DNA from: AA29 sp041481445
GTDB taxonomy: Bacteria; Acidobacteriota; Vicinamibacteria; Fen-336
Direction of reading: 5' to 3'
DNA: 31,419 nucleotides
Assembly: GCA_041481445.1 (NCBI GenBank)
Contig: JBGPBV010000069.1
Span: forward strand, 1-31,419
Part shown: positions 1 through 6,760 of the stretch, in pieces
Numbering within the stretch: the first letter of the stretch is position 1
Layout: each line of letters opens with the position of its first letter
Notes under the pieces: model-generated
Databases searched by the model: none
What the model saw: only the letters and a program-made list of their open reading frames with translations
Told to the model about the DNA's origin: nothing
Program-made: the position numbers and the translations under genes

Positions 1-455
1 ATGTAGTAGTAGCCGGAGTTGTAGTTCTGGTCGAAGCGCACGCTGTCGAGGAAGAAGAACTCGAGCTCGGGCCCGATGTAGATGGTGTCGGCGAGGCCCG
101 ACTTCTTGACGTAGGCCTCCGCCTTCTGGGCCACGAACCGCGGGTCGCGGCTGTAGTTGCTCCCGGTGATGGGGTCCTTGACGTCGCAGATGAGGACGAG
201 CGTGGGCACGGACGTGAAGGGGTCCATCTGGGCCGTCGTGGGGTCCGGGAAGAGGAGCATGTCGGACTCGTCGATGGTCTGGAACCCGCGGATCGACGAG
301 CCGTCGAAGCCGATCCCCTCCGAGAACAGCTCCTCGCTGAGCTCGCCGACCGGGATGGAGAAGTGCTGCCAGAGGCCAGGGAGATCCACGAACCGCAGAT
401 CGACGATCTTGGCGCCCTTGTCCTTTGCAAGCTGAATGACGTCCTTCACCTTCAT
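1..455 (-). CDS. glnA: Type I glutamine synthetase, N-terminal 151 residues (runs off left edge)
   Basis: Glutamine synthetase makes glutamine from glutamate, ammonia and ATP in the cytoplasm. The minus-strand frame opens with an ATG at 455-453, preceded by a strong AAAGGAG Shine-Dalgarno, and stays open to the window edge, so about two thirds of the gene is missing. Seen in the translation: an N-terminal beta-grasp region beginning MKVKDVIQLAKDKGAKIVD, the GFDGSSIRGFQ signature near residues 49-59 followed by ESDMLLFPDP, then SRDPRFVAQKAEAY and IGPELEFFFLDSV, which carries the first metal-binding Glu residues. This wording is close to the GSI-beta enzymes, such as mycobacterial GlnA1, that are adenylylated; the adenylylation site would lie outside the window. 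A sigma-54-type promoter lies 60-75 bp upstream, suggesting nitrogen control. The family assignment is very secure; the adenylylation class is an inference. Confidence 0.95.
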   Translation of the reverse strand, partial: MKVKDVIQLAKDKGAKIVDLRFVDLPGLWQHFSIPVGELSEELFSEGIGFDGSSIRGFQTIDESDMLLFPDPTTAQMDPFTSVPTLVLICDVKDPITGSNYSRDPRFVAQKAEAYVKKSGLADTIYIGPELEFFFLDSVRFDQNYNSGYYY

Positions 456-482
456 CTCACTCTCCTTTCGAGCCCGGCCACA

Positions 483-496
483 CGAGATGCATCTCG
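483..496. promoter_or_regulatory. Perfect 14-bp palindrome in the glnA leader
   Basis: CGAGATGCATCTCG is its own reverse complement. It lies between the predicted sigma-54 start point (about 502) and the glnA Shine-Dalgarno. It could be a regulator site, or an mRNA element if the transcript starts upstream. No known operator consensus was recognised. Confidence 0.4.
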
Positions 497-513
497 CCGT
501 CGCCGAAGCGTTG

Positions 514-528
514 GCAAGGTGCATGCCC
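514..528 (-). promoter_or_regulatory. Candidate sigma-54 (-24/-12) promoter for glnA
   Basis: On the minus strand the sequence is GGGCATGCACCTTGC, against the consensus TGGCACG-N4-TTGC. Nine of eleven defined positions match, including the invariant GG and GC doublets in the correct 10-nt spacing. The predicted start is near 502, giving a leader of about 47 nt before the glnA ATG. Sigma-54 control of glnA is well known in proteobacteria; its use here is an inference. Confidence 0.6.
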
Positions 529-723
529 GGCGGGACGCCGCAGGCTCGGAACCCGTAAATCCTTTGCCGTCAAAGACTCGAGAGGCGGCGTCCTGCCGAA
601 GGCCCGCCCGCGCGAGCCCACAGGAACGAATCGAGACAGCCCTGAACAGACATTTCCGTAGGATGCGAGCCCGTCGATAGAGCTTGACGCACACGGGAGC
701 CGTGGCGTCGATGGCGAAGAAGA

Positions 724-739
724 CTGCCGTTGACGGCAG
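724..739 (-). terminator. Small inverted repeat after the fucosidase gene
   Basis: CTGCCGT and ACGGCAG form a 7-bp perfect stem around two bases, about 40 nt beyond the fucosidase stop codon. Minus-strand sequence after it is only mildly T-rich (TCTTCTTC), so intrinsic termination is possible but weakly supported. Confidence 0.3.
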
Positions 740-776
740 CCTTACGACAATTCCGTAGGTCGGGCCGTCTTATCCT

Positions 777-2138
777 TCACTCTCGTGGCGGGAGCTCGCC
801 CGTCACGACATCCGTCAGCTTCAGCGCCACAGGGTCGGGCCAGTGGCGGTCGTCGTAGTAGCGCTGGGCCAGCGTGGCCTCGACGTGGAGGCCGTCGGCC
901 TCCTGCCGCCAGCTCGGTCGCGGGTCGACACCCGGCCGGTACTCGAGCACCTCGCCCGTCTGGCCGAGGATGGCGACCTTCGTGCGTTCGGTGGCTTTCG
1001 GGGACCGGAGCGTGAACCTTCGCCGCTCTCCCATCCGCCAGTCGCCGACGCGCGTCACCAGCGCGTACACGGTGTCCTCGCCCTTCCTCCGCGTGAACCA
1101 GATGTCGCCTTCGTTCGTCACGACCCAGGGCCGCACGCCCTGCAGGGCCTCCCCGAAGATGAAGTTCCAGAGCGCCAGCTCGCGGAGCCGCTCCTCCTGT
1201 TCGATGGGCAGCTCGCCGTCGGGCCTGGGTCCCACGTTGAGGAGCAGGTTGCCGCCCTTGGCGCGGGTCTCGATCAGCAGCTCGATCAGCTCGGTGCCCG
1301 ACTTGTAGGTCTCGTGGGTGGGCTGGTACTGCCACGACGTCCCCATCGTGATGCAGGCCTCCCACGGCTGGTCGAGGGGCTGGCCCGGGATCTTCTGCTC
1401 GGGGGTCTCCATCGCCCCGCGCGTGACCACGGCGTCGGGCTGGATCTCCCAGACCAGCTCGCGCAAGCCTTCCGCGGGGCCGTCCAGGAACACGATGTCG
1501 ATGGGTCCGTACGCGGTGAGGAGCTCGCGGAGCTGCGCCCGGTCGTAGTCGAGCAGGCCCGGGACCTCCCGCGGCGTCACCCCGGCCTGCGGCTCCCGCG
1601 CGACGACCACGCCGTGGCTCGCCAGGTAGTGGAAGTCGTCGGGCGAGAAGTAGAGACCGACGGCCAGGCCCTCCGCGCGGAGGGCCGAGATCAGCTCGGC
1701 AGTGACGTCCTTGCCGTAGGGGGTGGCCATGATGCCGAAGCGCGTGGTGCGCGTGTCGAACATGCAGAAGCCCGAGTGGTGCTTGGCCGTGAACACGACG
1801 TACTTCGCGCCGGCCAGACGCGCCAGCGACGCCCACTCCCGGGGCCGGAAGCGCGTCGGGTTGAAGGTCCTCGGAAGGTCCTCGAAGAAGCGGCGGCGGT
1901 AGCCCTCGTCCGCTCCCACGAGCGAGTGGCTGATGACGGCGCCGATCTGGCTGTCCAGGCTCCAGTGGACGAAGAGGCCCAGGCCCAGGTCGCGGAACCA
2001 CTCGAGCCTTTCCGGCCGGTTGCCCCGCGGGGGCTCCGCCGCCGACACCCTGGGCCCGCGCGTGGAGGCCATGGGCGCGAAAGCCAGCAGCCCGGCGATC
2101 GTCGCGGCGGCCAGCCGTCGGCGCGGAGCACCCGTCAT
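777..2138 (-). CDS. Exported alpha-L-fucosidase, glycoside hydrolase family 29
   Basis: A retaining alpha-L-fucosidase (EC 3.2.1.51) releases L-fucose from glycans. The 453-aa product starts with a basic, then hydrophobic, signal peptide (residues 1-34, likely cut after VSAA). GH29 barrel motifs follow: GLFVHWS (55-60), TAKHHSGFCMFDT (117-129), GLYFSPDDFHY (161-171) and IDIVFLDG (213-220), where D219 is the expected nucleophile. WEACITMGTSWQY (259-271) and GGNLLLNVGPRPDGEL (295-310) complete the barrel. A C-terminal beta-sandwich runs to the end. The ATG at 2138 lies 4 nt beyond the stop of the upstream SDR, so the genes look co-transcribed. With that neighbour and the fuconate dehydratase 18 kb away it fits L-fucose catabolism. 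The family is certain; preferred linkage cannot be read. Confidence 0.93.
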   Translation of the reverse strand: MTGAPRRRLAAATIAGLLAFAPMASTRGPRVSAAEPPRGNRPERLEWFRDLGLGLFVHWSLDSQIGAVISHSLVGADEGYRRRFFEDLPRTFNPTRFRPREWASLARLAGAKYVVFTAKHHSGFCMFDTRTTRFGIMATPYGKDVTAELISALRAEGLAVGLYFSPDDFHYLASHGVVVAREPQAGVTPREVPGLLDYDRAQLRELLTAYGPIDIVFLDGPAEGLRELVWEIQPDAVVTRGAMETPEQKIPGQPLDQPWEACITMGTSWQYQPTHETYKSGTELIELLIETRAKGGNLLLNVGPRPDGELPIEQEERLRELALWNFIFGEALQGVRPWVVTNEGDIWFTRRKGEDTVYALVTRVGDWRMGERRRFTLRSPKATERTKVAILGQTGEVLEYRPGVDPRPSWRQEADGLHVEATLAQRYYDDRHWPDPVALKLTDVVTGELPPRE

Positions 2139-2142
2139 CGGC

Positions 2143-2928
2143 TCAGGAGAGGCGCGTCTTGCGGCCGTAGCCGAGCTCGGCGCCCCCGGACTGGATGTGG
2201 TCCACCCCCGTGGTGAACGTGGCCTCCGCGGCCAGGAACAGGCACAGGCGGCCCGTCTCCTCGATGGTGCCCATGCGCCCGAGGAGCTGCGCGGCCTCGC
2301 CGTCGGCCCGGCACCGCTCGGGATCGGGCGCGGCGTCGATCGCCTCCTGCCACAGCGGCGTATAGATGTTGCCGGGGGAGATGGAGTTCACCCTCACCCC
2401 GTGGGCGGCCTCGTCGACGGCGAGCGCCTTCGTGAAGGCGGTGATCGCGCCCTTGGTGGCCACGTAGGTGGTCGCGTGGAGCTGCCCCATCGTCCCCACC
2501 AGGCTGGAGACGTTGACGATGTTCCCGCGCGTGCGGCGCAGGTGCGGCAGCGCGCGCCGGCAGGCCACGAAGACGCTCACGACGTTGAGCTCGAAGAGGG
2601 CGCGGAACTCGGCGGGCGTGAAGTCGTCGATCGGCCGGTGCGGCGGGTGCCAGCCCGCGTTGTTGACGAGGCAGTCCAGGCGGCCGTGGCGCTCCACGGT
2701 GGCGTCCACCAGCGCCTCCACCTCCTCCGGGCGCGAGACGTCGCAACGGATGAACGCGGCCTCGCCCGGCCCGCGCGCGCTCAGCTCGCGGGCCAGGGCC
2801 TGGCCCGCCGCCTCGTCGCGCGCGCAGAACACGACCTTGGCTCCCGCCTCGACGAACGCGCGCAGGCAGCCCTCGCCGATGCCCTTGGTGCCGCCGGTGA
2901 CGATGACGACCTTGCCCGGGTAACGCAC
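2143..2928 (-). CDS. SDR dehydrogenase, HSD17B14-like; probable L-fucose dehydrogenase
   Basis: A 261-aa classical short-chain dehydrogenase with a GTG start. The dinucleotide motif TGGTKGIG is at 11-18, NNAG at 89-92, the catalytic Ser at 141/142 and YxxxK at Y155/K159. From memory it is unusually close to human HSD17B14 (DHRS10) throughout, including ARGRLDC-like NNAGxHPP, ISSLVG, YVATKGAxTAxTKALA, SPGNIxTPLW and the C-terminal GGAELGYG. HSD17B14 has been shown to be an L-fucose dehydrogenase, oxidising L-fucose to L-fuconolactone with NAD. The gene stops 4 nt before the fucosidase ATG and starts 32 nt after the ACT gene stop, so a minus-strand operon is likely. Assignment to L-fucose rests on this resemblance plus the fucosidase and fuconate dehydratase nearby. 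A related aldose or steroid substrate cannot be excluded. Confidence 0.82.
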   Translation of the reverse strand: MRYPGKVVIVTGGTKGIGEGCLRAFVEAGAKVVFCARDEAAGQALARELSARGPGEAAFIRCDVSRPEEVEALVDATVERHGRLDCLVNNAGWHPPHRPIDDFTPAEFRALFELNVVSVFVACRRALPHLRRTRGNIVNVSSLVGTMGQLHATTYVATKGAITAFTKALAVDEAAHGVRVNSISPGNIYTPLWQEAIDAAPDPERCRADGEAAQLLGRMGTIEETGRLCLFLAAEATFTTGVDHIQSGGAELGYGRKTRLS

Positions 2929-2960
2929 GGGGCGAGACTAGTCGTGCCCGATCGAGGAGG

Positions 2961-3725
2961 TCAAGCCGGCCCGGCCTCGGGCCTGGCCCGGCCCCCGAGG
3001 GCCTCTTCGACGCGACGGCGGTCGCCCGCGCCGAGCTTGCCTCCGTTCGAGGTCAGGTAGAAGTCGTCGCGTATCCGGCCGCCCGCCGTCTCCACGTGCG
3101 CGATGTCGATGCTGCACGCGGCATCGGAGAGCCGCCGGCTGAGGGCGTGCAGGAGGCCGAAACCGTCGGGCCCCGACACCGTCAGGCGGGTGGCGGAGGG
3201 GTGCGCATCGTCGTCCCAGTCGAGCTGCAGGGTGGCGGGCAACACGCCTCCCCGCCCCTCCAGCTCCGCCTCGAGGTCGAACTGGCCGGCGACGACCTTG
3301 TCGAGAAACACCTGGAAGCGGCGGCCCTCCTCCGCCTGCTCGAAGCGGCGCTGGACGTCGGCCACGGAGAAGGTGTCGAGCACGACCGACTCCGAGTTCG
3401 AGAAGGCCTCCGCGGAGACGATGTCGGCCCCGAAGAAGCTCAGGCTGCCCGCGATGTTCGCGAACAGGAAGCGGCGGTCCCCCGCCGCGACCATCAGCTT
3501 CCAGCCGGAGCCGTCGCGGGCCAGTCGAGAGACCACCGGGCGCGTGCCCAGGCTCGAGACCAGGGCGAAATGGGCCACCATCTCCACGGGCGGGGTGAGC
3601 TCGAGGTAGCGGCGCGGGAAGCCCAGCACGAAGCGGGCAAAGCGCTCGCGGTCCACGCGCAGCGGGATCTGGTCCAGGAAGGCTCGGACCTCGCGCTCGT
3701 CGGTGATGGGGGAGAAGTCGTCCAT
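2961..3725 (-). CDS. Stand-alone ACT-domain protein resembling the C-terminus of GlnD
   Basis: A 254-aa protein with two ACT-like modules. The first (about 74-145) contains LFANIAGSLSFFGADIVSAE and VVLDTFSV; the second (about 178-246) contains RLTVSGPDGFGLLHALSRRL, ACSIDIAHVETAGGRIRDDF and YLTSNGG. Both match the pattern of the tandem ACT domains ending GlnD, the PII uridylyltransferase, where they sense glutamine. No nucleotidyltransferase or HD domain is visible. I chose the ATG at 3725 because the longer frame from 3842 adds a low-complexity Pro/Arg-rich stretch overlapping the divergent promoter region; no clear Shine-Dalgarno distinguishes them. It is probably the first gene of the minus-strand group with the SDR and fucosidase, and lies 2.5 kb from glnA. 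A nitrogen or amino-acid sensing role is an inference. Confidence 0.75.
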   Translation of the reverse strand: MDDFSPITDEREVRAFLDQIPLRVDRERFARFVLGFPRRYLELTPPVEMVAHFALVSSLGTRPVVSRLARDGSGWKLMVAAGDRRFLFANIAGSLSFFGADIVSAEAFSNSESVVLDTFSVADVQRRFEQAEEGRRFQVFLDKVVAGQFDLEAELEGRGGVLPATLQLDWDDDAHPSATRLTVSGPDGFGLLHALSRRLSDAACSIDIAHVETAGGRIRDDFYLTSNGGKLGAGDRRRVEEALGGRARPEAGPA

Positions 3726-3793
3726 GGACGCGCGAGTATGAGCCGAGTCCGCGCGGCGCGAAACCGGCCCCTCGGGACTTCGCGCTCCGGGGG

Positions 3794-3823
3794 TTGCCGG
3801 CCCGCCCGGTGCTCGTGTACTGT
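3794..3823 (+). promoter_or_regulatory. Possible sigma-70-type promoter for the Gfo/Idh/MocA gene
   Basis: TTGCCG at 3794-3799 is followed, after a 16-nt spacer, by TGTACT at 3816-3821 (4/6 match to each box). It lies about 50 nt upstream of the TTG start, in the 144-bp gap between divergent genes. Support is modest in such GC-rich DNA. Confidence 0.3.
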
Positions 3824-3869
3824 GGCGGCATCCCAGGCGCACCCCGAACGCTTCGAAAGGAGGCCTCCC

Positions 3870-5336
3870 TTGACCTTCGAGCCCGACGACATCTCACGCC
3901 GTGAATTCGTGTCCAAGACCGCGCTCACGGTGGCCGGAGTGGCGCTGGGCGGCGGCGCGGCCGCGCGCGCGCAGTCGGGAAGGGCGACGGGCGGCCGCGT
4001 CCTCGGCGCCAACGACCGCGTGGTGCTGGCCAACATCGGAATCCGCGGCCAGGGGAACGCCCTCAAGCGGGGGTTCGCGCGCCTCAAGAACGTCGAGATC
4101 AAGACCCTCTGCGACATCGACGCCAACCTCTTCCCGAGCCGCGTCAACGACCCCAAGCTGTCGGACTGCGCGACGTTCAAGCCGGGCACCGTCCAGGACC
4201 TCCGGCGCGTGCTCGACGACAAGGACGTCGACGCGATCCTGGTGGCGACGCCCAACCACTGGCACGCCCTGGCCACCATCTGGGGCCTGCAGGCGGGCAA
4301 GCACGTCTTCGTGGAGAAGCCGGCCTCGCACACCGTCTGGGAGGGCCGCAAGATGGTGGAGGCCTCCCGCCGCTACGACCGCCTGGTGCAGGTCGGCACC
4401 ATGAACCGCAGCCGCCCGGTCGTCCAGGAGGCCATCAAGTTCATCCGCGACGGCGGCATCGGCGAGGTCTTCATGGCGCGCGGGCTGTGCTTCAAGGCGC
4501 GGCCGAACATCGGCAAGTACCCGGACGGGCCCATGGCCCCGGGCGAGAAGTACAAGCTCAACGTGGAGTCCAAGGAGTACGAGCCGACCTACGACGCGGC
4601 CTACCTGGCCAAGGTCGAATACGACCTGTGGCTGGGGCCGGCCCCCCTGCGCCCCTTCAACCGGAACCGCTTCCACTACAACTGGCACTGGCACTGGGAC
4701 TACGGCAACGGCGACACCGGCAACCAGGGCCCGCACCAGTTCGACGCCGCGCGCTGGGGGCTCGACGAGCACGTCCATCCGCTGACGATCACCTCGGGTG
4801 GCGGCCTCTTCGACGCCCGCGGGAGCTCGCAGGAGACGCCGGACGTGCACACCACGATCTTCAAGTACCCGGACGGCAAGATCCTGGAGTTCGCCACCCG
4901 CGGCACCATGACCAACGACGAGGGCACGCAGAAGATCGGCAACCTCTTCTATGGCTCCAAGGGCTGGGTCTGGATCGACGGCGACGGGCGCACCTGGCAG
5001 TCCTACCTCGGCCGCAAGGACGAGAAGGGACCGGGGGCGGTGGCGGCGGCGGCGGGGGCCACGGGCAGCGATCCCAACGTGCCCACCAGCATCGAGTACC
5101 CGCACTACCAGAACTTCGTCGACGCCATCCGGGCGGGCGACCGCACCAAGCTCACCGCCGAGATCGAAGAGGGTCACCTCTCCGCCTCCCTCCCCCACCT
5201 CGCCAACATCGCCTACCAGGTCGGACGCACGCTCACCTTCGACGCCCAGGCCGAGAAGTTCAAGGACGACAAGGAGGCGGACGCGCTCCTCACCCGCACC
5301 TATCGCGCGCCGTACGTGATCCCGGACAAGGTGTAG
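3870..5336 (+). CDS. Tat-exported Gfo/Idh/MocA-family oxidoreductase
   Basis: NAD(P)-dependent sugar or inositol oxidoreductase family, 488 aa. The TTG at 3870 is preferred because AAAGGAGG (3856-3863) ends 6 nt before it; the open frame continues upstream to 3096, but that part is not gene-like. The N-terminus has a twin-arginine motif, SRREFV (residues 9-14), a hydrophobic stretch and an Ala-x-Ala cleavage region near 30-35. A Rossmann start, VVLANIGIRGQG (51-62), is followed by the EKP motif at E149-P151, and NWHWHWDYGNGDTGNQGPHQ marks the C-terminal catalytic domain with its conserved Asp and His. A Gly/Ala-rich run occurs near residue 390. Such secreted forms are common in Acidobacteriota and Planctomycetota carbohydrate loci. 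Substrate is unknown; the fucose neighbourhood suggests a deoxysugar or glycan substrate, as an inference. Confidence 0.87.
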   Translation: MTFEPDDISRREFVSKTALTVAGVALGGGAAARAQSGRATGGRVLGANDRVVLANIGIRGQGNALKRGFARLKNVEIKTLCDIDANLFPSRVNDPKLSDCATFKPGTVQDLRRVLDDKDVDAILVATPNHWHALATIWGLQAGKHVFVEKPASHTVWEGRKMVEASRRYDRLVQVGTMNRSRPVVQEAIKFIRDGGIGEVFMARGLCFKARPNIGKYPDGPMAPGEKYKLNVESKEYEPTYDAAYLAKVEYDLWLGPAPLRPFNRNRFHYNWHWHWDYGNGDTGNQGPHQFDAARWGLDEHVHPLTITSGGGLFDARGSSQETPDVHTTIFKYPDGKILEFATRGTMTNDEGTQKIGNLFYGSKGWVWIDGDGRTWQSYLGRKDEKGPGAVAAAAGATGSDPNVPTSIEYPHYQNFVDAIRAGDRTKLTAEIEEGHLSASLPHLANIAYQVGRTLTFDAQAEKFKDDKEADALLTRTYRAPYVIPDKV

Positions 5337-5339
5337 AGG

Positions 5340-6698
5340 CTAGGCCGCCCGCCGACGCCAGAGAGCGAACACCGGGAACCCGGCGGCGGCGACGAGCAGG
5401 CCCCAGAGCGGCGAGTAGTTCGGCACCGGCAGTCGGACCTCGCCGGCCACGATCGCGGAGAGGCCGGCGAGGGTGCCCACGATGAAGACGAGCGGCGTCC
5501 AGGGGTAGCCGGGGGTGCGGAAGGGCCGGGGGGCGTCGGGCCGCCGCACGCGCAGGACGATCACCGCCCCCACCGCGAACAGTAGCGCGCACCACTCGAC
5601 GACCACGAAGTAGGTCGTCAGGCGGTCGAAGTCCCGCAGCAGGGCGACGAGCAGGATCGCCACGAGGGCGTGGACGACGATGGCGGCGTACGGCGTCGCC
5701 CACCTCGGGTGGGCGCGGCCGAGGACGGAGAAGGTCAGGCCGTCCCGGGCCAGCGCGTAGGCCACGCGCGGCTTGGCCAGGATGTTGCCGTTGAGGGCGC
5801 CAAACACGCTGCAGAGGATGGCCCCGCCGATCAGGGTCCCACCCAGCGGGCCCAGGGCATCGGTCATGATCCGCTGCGGGACCCCGCCCGTCTCGCGCGC
5901 CATCGCCTCGACGGGGAGGGCGTGGAAGTAGCCGACGTTGGCCCCGACGTAGAGGACCACGATCGTGAGCATCCCGGCCACGATGATCCGGCGCATGAAG
6001 CGCTCGGGGGCGCGCACCTCGCCCGCGATCATGCTGACCGCGATCCATCCGTCGTAGGCCCAGATCACGGAGGCGGCCCCGCTCCCGAGGTTCCGCGCCC
6101 CCCCGCCCACCGGCCGCAGGTGCGAGAAGCTCCCGAGGGCGGTGCCGAACGAGACCATCATCAGCGCGACCAGGGCGGCCACCTTCACCACCGTGAGCAC
6201 GGTCTGCACCGCCGATCCGTGGCGGGCGCCGGCGAGGTTCACCATGGAGAGGGCCACGATCGTGAGCGCGGCCACCGCCGGCACCGCCCAGGCCGGCGCC
6301 CGCGCGGGATCGCGCCCGCCCAGGGTGAGGAGCAGCTCGCCGAAGAACGTGGCCAGGGCGCCGATGGCCGCCGGCGCGGTGACGAGAAGGTAGAGCCAGC
6401 CGAAGGTGAACGCGGCGGCGTCGCCGTAGGCGGCGCGCAGGAACACGTAGGCCCCGCCCGTGCGCGGCAGCATCGAGCTCAGCTCGGCCAGGGCCAGCGC
6501 TCCGCACAGGCTGACCAGGCCGAAGCCGGCCCAGAGGGAGAGGATCGCCACCGGGTCCCCGACGTCGCGGGCGAGCGTGTAGGGCTTGCGGAAGACGCCG
6601 CTGCCGATCGTGATGCCCACGATCAGGGCGAGCCCTCCCCAGAAGCCGATGACGCGCTCCAGGTCGCGCCCGCGGGCGGGCTCGAAGTCGGTCGTCAC
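5340..6698 (-). CDS. APC-superfamily amino-acid permease (LAT-like)
   Basis: A polytopic membrane transporter of about 452 aa with roughly twelve hydrophobic segments. The first helix carries the APC signature GITIGSGVFRKP, followed by LAELSSMLPRTGGAYVFLR (helix 3 region) and a helix 6 reading SVIWAYDGWIAVSMIAGEVRAPER, as in L-type amino-acid transporters. GNILAKPRVAYALARDG is also typical. I prefer the GTG at 6698, giving MTTDFEPARGRDLERVIGFW. An upstream ATG at 6773 is in frame but would overlap the start and promoter of the divergent dehydrogenase; neither has a clear Shine-Dalgarno. Its stop is 3 nt from the stop of the convergent oxidoreductase. Substrate specificity is not readable, and it is not an obvious part of the sugar pathway. 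Confidence 0.88.
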   Translation of the reverse strand: MTTDFEPARGRDLERVIGFWGGLALIVGITIGSGVFRKPYTLARDVGDPVAILSLWAGFGLVSLCGALALAELSSMLPRTGGAYVFLRAAYGDAAAFTFGWLYLLVTAPAAIGALATFFGELLLTLGGRDPARAPAWAVPAVAALTIVALSMVNLAGARHGSAVQTVLTVVKVAALVALMMVSFGTALGSFSHLRPVGGGARNLGSGAASVIWAYDGWIAVSMIAGEVRAPERFMRRIIVAGMLTIVVLYVGANVGYFHALPVEAMARETGGVPQRIMTDALGPLGGTLIGGAILCSVFGALNGNILAKPRVAYALARDGLTFSVLGRAHPRWATPYAAIVVHALVAILLVALLRDFDRLTTYFVVVEWCALLFAVGAVIVLRVRRPDAPRPFRTPGYPWTPLVFIVGTLAGLSAIVAGEVRLPVPNYSPLWGLLVAAAGFPVFALWRRRAA

Positions 6699-6740
6699 CG
6701 GAGCGGCAGGATGGCCCGTGTTCCCCCCGGATCGCGACGG

Positions 6741-6757
6741 CGCGTATAGAATACGCG
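6741..6757 (+). promoter_or_regulatory. 17-bp inverted repeat overlapping a -10-like box just before a start codon
   Basis: CGCGTAT-AGA-ATACGCG is a perfect 7+7 inverted repeat ending 3 nt before the ATG of the sorbosone-dehydrogenase-type gene. It contains TAGAAT (6747-6752), a -10-like hexamer only 8 nt from the ATG, and there is no Shine-Dalgarno. This would suit a leaderless transcript, with the palindrome acting as an operator over the -10. Confidence 0.4.
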
Positions 6758-6760
6758 ACC

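Larger units (their letters stand above)
456..776. other. Intergenic region between glnA and the fucosidase gene
   Basis: No convincing gene was found in these 321 bases; the small open frames lack codon bias and Shine-Dalgarno sites. The region holds the glnA leader and ribosome binding site, a 14-bp perfect palindrome (483-496), a sigma-54-like promoter (514-528) and a small inverted repeat after the fucosidase stop (724-739). Nothing recognisable was seen in 540-720. Confidence 0.6.

Noticed and set aside
3096..3869. N-terminal extension of the Gfo/Idh/MocA protein
   Set aside because: It is antisense to the ACT gene, and the AAAGGAGG plus TTG at 3870 followed by a Tat signal gives a clear start.
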